A DNA stretch of 64,000 nt from Nicotiana tabacum (lineage: Eukaryota > Streptophyta > Magnoliopsida > Solanales > Solanaceae): NCBI RefSeq assembly GCF_000715075.1, contig NC_134082.1, positions 210,685,948-210,749,947 on the forward strand, written 5' to 3'. Position numbers and translations under genes: made by a program. The number at the start of each line of letters is the position of its first letter. Positions within the stretch are counted from its first letter, which is position 1. Positions 57,242 through 64,000 of this stretch are shown piece by piece. The notes below the pieces were generated by a model. It was given only the letters and a program-made list of their open reading frames with translations, was not told the origin of the DNA and ran no database searches.

Positions 57242-60061
57242 TGTCACACCTCCTTTTTCCGCACCCGCGAAGGTGCAGGGGAGTTTTTTCCAATTAATGG
57301 ACAATCGAAACGGGACTTGTTTATTTATTTCAGAGTCGCCACTTGGGAGATTTAGGGTGTCCCAAGTCACCAATTTTAATCCCGAATCGAGGAAAAGAAT
57401 GACTCCATATTACAGTCTGCGTACCAGAAATCCGGATAAGGAATTCTGTTAACCCGGAAGGTGTTAGGCATTCCCGAGTTCTGTGGTTCTAGCACGGTCG
57501 CTCAACTGTTATATTCGGCTTGATTATCTGATTTTAAATACAATTATGAACTTATGTGCAGATTTTATCTTTCAACCGCTTTATTATTATTGTTTTTAAA
57601 AGAAATGTGAACATAGCTTAAAACACGTCTTTGGACTGCGTCACATGAAATGCACCCACAATCCGGAACACGTTTTATTTGATGTTTTGGGATTTGGATA
57701 CGGGTCGCATGAAATGCACACCCAGGCTTAAGAAAGTAAAATATTAAACACGCGCCTAAAGAGACTATCGCGTTGTTATTTTGGGGAAGCCGTGAAATTC
57801 GCTAAACGACCCTCCTGAATTCTAAGTAATTTTAAACAAGTATTTACTGAGGGCCCCGCAATTTGTATTTTTTATTCGGCGAGGCTCATCTCATTCTTAT
57901 TGTTTAGAGGAATTTGCAACGTCGTGGACATGCATCTCGAACCACGTTACAATCAATGTACCCGCGATTTTAGAGACACATTTCAACTCCGCTGAGATTT
58001 GGATTTGGGTCACATAAATGTGCACCCGAGTTAGGGAGAATAAATTATTAAAGGCGCGCCTAAAGCAACTAGCGCATTATTATGCTAAACGGCCCGTCCC
58101 GGAATCTAAGTATTCAATATATACATTTAGAGGGCCTGCAGCTTGTATTTTTTATTTGGCGAGGCTCGTCTCATTTTTATTTATTTATTTATTCTTTTTT
58201 TCTCTTTTTTTTAGAAAAAGGACAAGGCTAAAATGACTACATTTCTTTGCTACTTTGCGGGGTCATGGGTTGTAGATTAAACTTATTTGATGAAACGAGT
58301 ATTTTTTCGCGGGATTAAATTACTACTATGATTTTAACATTACTACTACATGTACAAACAACCATTAAGACAAACATTTAGATAACAATAATCTGAACAT
58401 GGAGAAACAAAATGCCGAATAACTACTTAACATGACGAAACAAAGGAAATACATTCACGACCAAATTTCGATATCATACGGAGTTAATTAACAAGAAATA
58501 GCAATTTGCAAACATCATATGAATATGTCTCGCTCATTTGCATACTATTCGCATGAACTAGGATTGTATTTCAAGAAAACACATGTACATGTTACTAAAC
58601 AGCAAATATGAAGGACGCGGACAGAGATGACCTACTTGATATTATCGTCCGATGCGTTGGACCTGCGACGAAACCTCGGACAACAACCTCGACGGAACTC
58701 AAGTCGGACCTCACTGAACGAGGAACAACGACGAAACCTCGGAACAAACTTGACGAACCGGACCTCGACTCAACTTTTGGGCTTTGGACTGGAACTCGAC
58801 TTCGACACCGCAGGGCTGCTTGGCGTGAAGCTGACGGACTGTTTGGTCGACGACTGTGGGGTCGACAGGCAGTCTTTAATGGCCGGAGGCGTCGCTGGAC
58901 ATGGGGGCGACGGACAGCAGTGGTCGTCGGAGCAGTGACGCCGTGAGGGAGTAGTGGTGCGATTGGTTTTTGAGGTTACGATAGGGAGGTGACAGAAAGG
59001 TTTTGGAAGGGTGACGGGCAAGCAACAACAGTTGCTATTTAACAGAGGCGAAGGTGTGGGTGTCGACGGGTCTGTTAGTGAGGAGGGAGCAGCTATGGAG
59101 GTTTAGGGTTTAATTGGTTTGGAGGGGTGACGACGGGGAAGGCGACGGGCCTGTTTGGTTACGACAGTGGGTCGACCGAGGGAAGGGATCGTTAGGGTTG
59201 CTTCATCTTCTTTTGAAGAAAAAGAAGAAGATCAACAGTATACAATTTTTCCCCTCCAAAAATTTTTAAGCCTGTTCGTTGGTCCCCCCCTAGGTTTTTC
59301 TTTCTTTCTTCTTTATGAAGAAGAAAGATGAACAGTAGTTCCCTCCAAAAACTTTTCCACCGTCCCCCCTCCAAATCCTTTCAAAGTCCTCCTTTTGTTC
59401 AGCAAAATGTCCGTGTGTGCCAAGAAAAATGAGCCCCACGCGTGGTGGGGTTCAAGGCATATGTCCCCCACGCGTGGTGGGGTTCCCCACGTGGGGCGGA
59501 CTCGGATTATTACGGGCTAGGTCCGAAAATTAGGCCTAAAAGCGGGTAGTTTGAACCCGAATATTATCCTTTTGCCCGGACCCGAGAAATAGGAATATGT
59601 TGCTTAACTAGTCCTATGTAAGCAAAATAACTACCAAAACTAAGACTAGTATTTAAACCAAACTATATTTTTTTTAAATATTTTTCAAGATTTAAAATAG
59701 CTACAAAATATTAATAAAACTATTTTTGTAATTTTTGTTTTTTTTTAAATATTAAGGTAAAATGTGAAGTAATATTTTTTTGTATTTTTCAACGTTAAAA
59801 TGACTACAAAACATTAATAGAACTATATTTTTTTGTAATTTTCGAAATTATAAAGTACAAAAAATAAAGTGCAATTTTTGTATTTTTTCAAGTTTATGAG
59901 AGATACATAAACTAAAATTTATATATGTATTTTTGTGATTTTTTTCTTTTTGCAACGAAATAAAGTAAAAATAGTTAAAATGGCTATATTAGACCCAATT
60001 ACATATTTATGCTAAAAAAATGTGAAAATCCTCGGGGAGGGTCAAAAATCACGTGCTTACA
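57242..60061 (-). mobile_element. 5' LTR of nested gag-only element
   Basis: Collinear with 44515-47353, ending on the plus strand with CACGTGCTTACA. Differences include a 4-bp deletion in the CCCGG(GAGA)AGG block and a short deletion near 58083. CACGCGTG boxes lie near 59435 and 59467. Opposite-strand frames (58608-58946 and others) repeat those of the other LTR and are not accepted as genes. Confidence 0.92.
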
Positions 60062-60066
60062 TGAGG
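60062..60066 (+). repeat. Target site duplication TGAGG (right)
   Basis: Matches 44510-44514. Confidence 0.95.
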
Positions 60067-61396
60067 TGCAAGGCTTGACTCGTTCGGGAAGATGTTTTAC
60101 TCCCGAAGAGTTAAGAAAAACTAAAAATAATCCAACACCAATAAAGAGAGCTGTGATGGAAGAAGAAGCAGAAGAGTTTTTAAGAAAAATGAAGCTCCAT
60201 GACTATTCTGTTGTGGATCAACTGAAGAAGACGCCCGCTCAAATTTCATTATTGTCATTACTGATCCATTCAGAGGAGCACCGTCTGGCTTTGATGAAAA
60301 TCCTGAATGAGGCTCACGTTCCCGATAAAATCTCTGTAAATCATTTGGGAAGAATAGCCAACAGAATCTTTGAGGCGAACAGAATTACATTTTCTGATGA
60401 TGAATTGCATGTGGAAGGGACTGAGCTCAACAGAGCTCTTTACCTCACCGTGAAATGTGAAAACTCCGTACTAACCCGGGTATTGGTTGACAACGGGTCA
60501 AGTGCAAACATCTGCCCTCTCTCCACTTTAAGCAAATTGAAAATCAAAGAGGAGAGGATCCAGAAGAATAGTATTTGCGTACGGGGGTTTGACGGTGGAA
60601 GCAGAGATTTATTTGGCAACATAGTGCTGGAACTGACAATAGGGCCAGTTGAATTCACAATGGAGTTTCAAGTACTGGACATAACTGTTTCTTATAATTT
60701 GTTGTTGGGTCGACCATGGATCCATGCTGCTAAAACAGTCCCGTCAACACTACACCAGGCGGTCAAGTTTGAATGGGATCATCAAGAAATAGTTGTGCAT
60801 GGGGAAGAAAGTTTAAATGCTCACAGCAGTACCATTGTACCGGTCGAGGCAATAGAAGATGACCAGGGACCATGGGTATACCAAGTATCCGACACAATGT
60901 CGGTAGAGAAAATTCCAGAGGGGAAGTACCTTCCGAATCCAAAGATAACCTCTGCATCAGTCATGGTAGCCTATGAAATGTTAAAAAATGGTTTTATACC
61001 TGGCAAAGGTTTGGGCTCATCTTTGCAAGGAATTATACAACAAGTATCTCTCCCCGAGAACTGGGGAACATTTGGGTTGGGATTCATACCCACTGTCACA
61101 GACGTGAGAAAGGCCAGAAAGCTGAAACAAAAGGCATGGGTTCTTCCAAAACCAGTCCCACATCTATCAAAGTCTTTTGTCAAGACCGGTGCTAAAAATC
61201 GCCCGATAACAACAATTCCTAAATCACTGGTCAATCCTGAGGATGAATTAATTGAAAGATTCGAGAAATTGTTTGACGATATGAATATGGTGGAAAGCGG
61301 GGAAGGTTGTAGCAACGCAGAAGTTCAATTCGTTGGACCAGAAACAAAGCTTAATAATTGGAAAGCCACTCCTCTCCCCATTCGAAAGGAGTCTTG
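60067..61396 (+). CDS. Protease part of Ogre-like gag-protease frame
   Basis: Continues the gag frame. Contains the entry segment GLTRSGRCFTPEEL and the aspartic protease with catalytic LVDNGSSANICPLSTL. The flap-side GFDGGSRDLFGNIVLELTIG and SYNLLLGRPWIHAAKTVPST follow. A glycine-spaced segment YEMLKNGFIPGKGLGSSLQG resembles a G-patch. No stop or frameshift interrupts it. The unspliced frame ends at TAG 61398-61400, just inside the intron candidate. It matures gag-pol by cleavage. Confidence 0.85.
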
Positions 61397-61581
61397 GTAG
61401 TTTATTTTTGATTTTCCTTCAGTTTGTTTGGGTTACCTCAGGGTTGTAATCCCAATGCTTATCTTACAGTTTGTTTGAAGTGTGCAAACCTTGTTATCTT
61501 TCATCATCCAATAAAATACAGTTTCCTTTTTCATTATCATTCCTGATAGTTTTCTTTTCCTTTTCTTCTTTTTCTGTACAG
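61397..61581 (+). other. Probable intron between protease and RT
   Basis: Donor GTAG at 61397 (after CTTG); pyrimidine-rich tract and acceptor TTTCTGTACAG ending 61581. Removing these 185 bp joins the protease frame to the RT frame exactly, and the codons between 61583 and the ATG at 61607 are open. Ogre elements are known to carry a spliced intron here. Other donors or acceptors cannot be excluded. Confidence 0.65.
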
Positions 61582-62815
61582 TTCTTTTTACGCTGGCTCT
61601 AGTGATATGGCATGCATGAGGAATCCTCAGCCCAGTCTTAAAAATCAATCTGGTTCCGAAATAATAATTCAAGAAATATATTGTGATTATGAATCAGAAT
61701 ATGATGAAGATGAGGTTTTTGAAGAGATTAGTAAAGAGTTAATTCACTTTGAGGAAAAAACCAAACCTAACCTGAGTGATACCGAAGACATCAATATAGG
61801 GGACACGAATAATATCCGGGAAACTAAAATAAGCGTCCATCTCGAACCAAGGATCCGAGAAGAGTTAATTAAAGCACTCATAGAATTCAAAGATGTTTTT
61901 GCATGGTCATATGACGACATGCCGGGCTTGAGCACTGATTTAGTGGTTCACAAATTGCCCACCGATCCAATGGTGCCTCCTGTCAAGCAGAGGCTGAGAA
62001 ACTTCAAGCCTGATATGAGTGTGAGAATTAAGGAAGAAATCACCAAACAGTTGGAAGCAAAGGTCATTCGAGTCACTCGATATCCTGTTTGGTTAGCTAA
62101 TATCGTTCCTGTACCAAAGAAAGACGGAAAAATTAGAGTATGCGTCGACTACCGCAATCTCAACAAAGCAAGTCCAAAGGATAATTTCCCATTACCCAAT
62201 ATCCATATTTTGATCGATAATTGCGCCAAGCATGAGATAGGATCTTTCGTGGATTGTTATGCCGGGTATCATCAAATTCTAATGGATGAAGAAGATGCAG
62301 AAAAGACGACATTCATCACACCATGGGGAACTTATTGCTACCGGGTAATGCCATTCGGTTTGAAGAACGCCGGAGCAACTTACATGAGAGCAATGAACAC
62401 AGTGTTTCATGATATGATACACAAGGAGATTGAGGTATACGTGGACGATGTGATCATAAAATCAAAGCATCAGGTCGACCACGTTGGGGATTTGAGGAAA
62501 TTCTTCTTAAGACTTCGCAGGTACAACCTCAAGCTTAACCCTGCCAAATGCGCATTTGGAGTTCCATCTGGAAAGTTGCTGGGATTCATAGTCAGTCGGC
62601 GAGGAATCGAGCTAGACCCATCAAAAATCAAAGCCATCCAAGAATTGCCACCTCCAAGGAACAAAACTGAAGTAATGAGTTTGTTGGGAAGGTTGAATTA
62701 CATCAGCAGGTTTATTGCTCAGCTTACGACAACCTGTGAGCCTATTTTCAAATTGTTGAAAAGGATGTTGCGGTCAAATGGACCGATGAGTGTCAAGAGG
62801 CGTTTGATAAGATAA
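61582..62815 (+). pseudogene. pol: Ogre-like reverse transcriptase (frameshift at end)
   Basis: After an acidic lead come FAWSYDDMPGLSTDLVVHKL, NIVPVPKKDGKIRVCVDYRN, VDCYAGYHQILMDEEDAEKT and PFGLKNAGATYMRAMNTVF. The intact catalytic YVDD is at 62438-62449, and KLLGFIVSRRGIELDPSKIK follows. RT itself has no stop, but near 62760 one A seems to be missing from an AAAAGG run. The frame leaves the RNase H register and stops at 62813-62815. Confidence 0.9.
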
Positions 62816-63186
62816 AAGGATACTTGTCGAACCCACTCGTGCTGGTCCCGCTGGAGCTAGGAAGACCTTTGATTCTTTACTTAACGGTCTTGGAAAATTC
62901 ATTTGGTTGTGTATTGGGGCAACATGACCTCACCGGCAGAAAAGAACAGGCCATCTACTACCTTAGCAAGAAATTCACAGCTTATGAGGTTAAGTATACT
63001 CATCTGGAGAAGACATGTTGCGCCCTAACGTGGGTAGCTCAGAAGTTGAAACACTATTTATCGTCCTACACTACTTACCTCATTTCGCGTTTGGATCCGT
63101 TGAAATATATTTTTCAAAAGCCTATGCCAACAGGAGACTTGAAAAGTGACAGATATTGCTCACAGAATTTGACATTATCTATATGA
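62816..63186 (+). pseudogene. First RNase H of Ogre-like element (degenerate)
   Basis: Open from 62824: LILYLTVLENSFGCVLGQHD, KEQAIYYLSKKFTAYEVKYT, KLKHYLSSYTTYLISRLDPL. The usual catalytic Asp region is not conserved, as expected in Tat elements, where this domain became a connection domain. Near 63130 a base loss and a TGA put the following tether in another frame; the open frame ends at 63184-63186. Confidence 0.8.
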
Positions 63187-63833
63187 CTCGGACTGCGATG
63201 AAAGCCCAAGCATTGGCCGATCATTTAGCTGAAAACCCGATCGATGAGGAGTACGAGCCATTGAAAACCTATTTTCCCGATGAAGAAATAATGCATATCG
63301 ATGAGATGGAGCAAATTGACAAACCTGGCTGGAAACTTTTCTTTGATGGGGCCGCTAACATGAAAGGAGTCGGGATAGGAGCTGTAATCATTTCTGAAAC
63401 AGGGCATCACTATCCTGTTACGGCTCAACTGCGATTTTATTGCACCAATAATATGGCTGAATATGAAGCTTGTATTTTGGGGTTAAGGCTAGCAGCAGAC
63501 ATGGGTATCCAGGAAATCTTAGTCATGGGAGATTCGGATCTTCTGGTACATCAAATTCAAGGAGAATGGGAAACCCGAGACTTGAAGCTCATACCATACC
63601 GACAATGTCTACATGATATTTGTCAGCGGTTTCAATCAGTGGAGTTCCGACATATTCCAAGGATCCATAATGAGGTTGCCGATGCATTGGCTACCCTGGC
63701 ATCAATGTTACACCATCCAGACAAAGCTTATGTGGATCCAGTGCATATTCAAGTCCACGATCAGCATGCCTACTGCAATATGGTTGAGGAGGAATTTGAC
63801 GGTGAACCATGGTTCCACGACATCAAGTAATAT
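63156..63833 (+). pseudogene. Archaeal-type RNase H of Ogre-like element
   Basis: TEFDIIYMTRTAMKAQALAD leads to the second RNase H: KLFFDGAANMKGVGIGAVII (Asp), NMAEYEACILGLRLAADMG (Glu), LVMGDSDLLVHQIQGEW (Asp) and NEVADALATLAS (Asp). All four acidic residues are visible. It ends at TAA 63828-63830, where the family frame would continue into integrase, so the stop is a single nonsense change. Confidence 0.85.
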
Positions 63834-64000
63834 ATCAGAATGGGGATATATCCAGCACAAGCCACAGGGGATCAAAAGAGAACCATTAGGCGATTGGCAA
63901 ATGGATTCTTCTTGAGTGGAGGAGTTTTGTATAAAAGAACACCAGACCTTGGATTGTTAAGATGCATAGATGCCAGACAAGCTACGGCCGTCATGTCTGA
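63834..64000 (+). pseudogene. Integrase N-terminus of Ogre-like element, cut by window
   Basis: The same frame as the RNase H continues open after the TAA (GIYPAQATGDQKRTIRRLAN, FFLSGGVLYKRTPDLGLLRC) to the window end. It is the start of the integrase zinc-binding region. Confidence 0.75.

Larger units (their letters stand above)
44515..60061 (-). mobile_element. Nested gag-only LTR retrotransposon (TR-GAG-like), complete
   Basis: 15,547 bp, minus orientation, bounded by TGAGG duplications. It has LTRs 57242-60061 (5') and 44515-47353 (3'), a primer site (57221-57237), gag (52298-54127) and a polypurine tract (47354-47366). No RT, RNase H, integrase or protease motif was found; the gag-to-tract interval is non-coding and rich in tandem repeats. 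This fits terminal-repeat elements with gag only. Leader, primer site and gag type resemble those of the Ogre-like element it interrupts. The LTRs differ by scattered substitutions and small indels, so insertion is comparatively recent. Confidence 0.88.
29987..64000 (+). mobile_element. Ogre-like Tat retrotransposon, 5' LTR to integrase, runs off window
   Basis: Order: 5' LTR (29987-39011, containing a solo LTR), primer site, leader, ORF1, gag, a 15.5-kb nested element, protease with glycine-rich region, intron candidate, RT, first RNase H, archaeal-type RNase H and the integrase N-terminus at the window end. An extra ORF1 before gag, a pro-RT intron, dual RNase H and great size are recognised hallmarks of Ogre within the Tat lineage. 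It is inserted in the minus-strand chromovirus integrase; left flank AACCT. The gag-protease frame stays in register across the nested insertion, while ORF1, RT-RNase H and integrase are damaged. Confidence 0.88.

Noticed and set aside
1..64000. Host protein-coding, tRNA or rRNA genes
   Set aside because: Looked for on both strands; all convincing protein similarity is to transposable elements, and no tRNA or rRNA sequence was recognised by eye.

Overview
The window is plant nuclear DNA, almost certainly dicot and most likely Solanaceae. The retrotransposon families look like those I associate with Nicotiana or Solanum, but that is family recognition and not proof. I found no intact host gene. 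Nearly every base belongs to nested, decayed Ty3/gypsy LTR retrotransposons, with one LINE fragment, one MITE and several tandem arrays. This is typical of gene-poor, probably pericentromeric heterochromatin.

Layout. 1-2768: a minus-strand Ogre/Tat-type LTR cut by the left window edge. It sits in a decayed plus-strand Tat-lineage element whose gag end, protease, reverse transcriptase (RT), two RNase H domains and integrase run 2769-8384. A repeat-rich 3' region follows, then an 853-bp 3' LTR (10361-11213). 11250-12640: minus-strand, 5'-truncated LINE. 12641-14215: AT-rich DNA with a 68-bp duplication, a TA-flanked MITE and a Helitron-like end. 14216-25214: a complete but dead plus-strand Tekay-type chromovirus with both LTRs, tRNA-Met primer site and chromodomain. 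25852-29986: the 3' end of a related minus-strand chromovirus (LTR, chromodomain, integrase C-terminus).

29987-64000: a very large plus-strand Ogre-like Tat element inserted in that integrase and running past the right edge. Its 5' LTR (29987-39011) contains a 2.8-kb solo LTR of another family (31325-34127, target duplication CTAAG) and a 772-bp unit repeated three times. Then come a primer site, ORF1, gag, protease, a probable 185-bp intron, RT, and degenerate plus archaeal-type RNase H. Its gag-protease frame is split by a complete 15.5-kb minus-strand element (44515-60061, target duplication TGAGG). That element has LTRs, primer site, polypurine tract and gag, but no recognisable pol: a gag-only (TR-GAG-like) non-autonomous element. 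It shares leader, primer site and gag type with the element it landed in, so an Ogre-like relative is its likely helper.

Order of events: minus chromovirus first, then the Ogre-like element into it, then the solo-LTR family and the gag-only element into the Ogre-like element. Removing the gag-only element and one TGAGG copy leaves the host gag-protease frame in register.

The strongest candidates for something undescribed are two structure-based signals. (1) A roughly 60-nt two-hairpin motif occurs at six sites in three different Tat-lineage elements; the stems change sequence but keep pairing. (2) Paired-box hairpin modules with a 19-21 bp start-to-start spacing occur in two chromovirus LTR families, built on different words (GCGGCCGC versus GCGATCGC).
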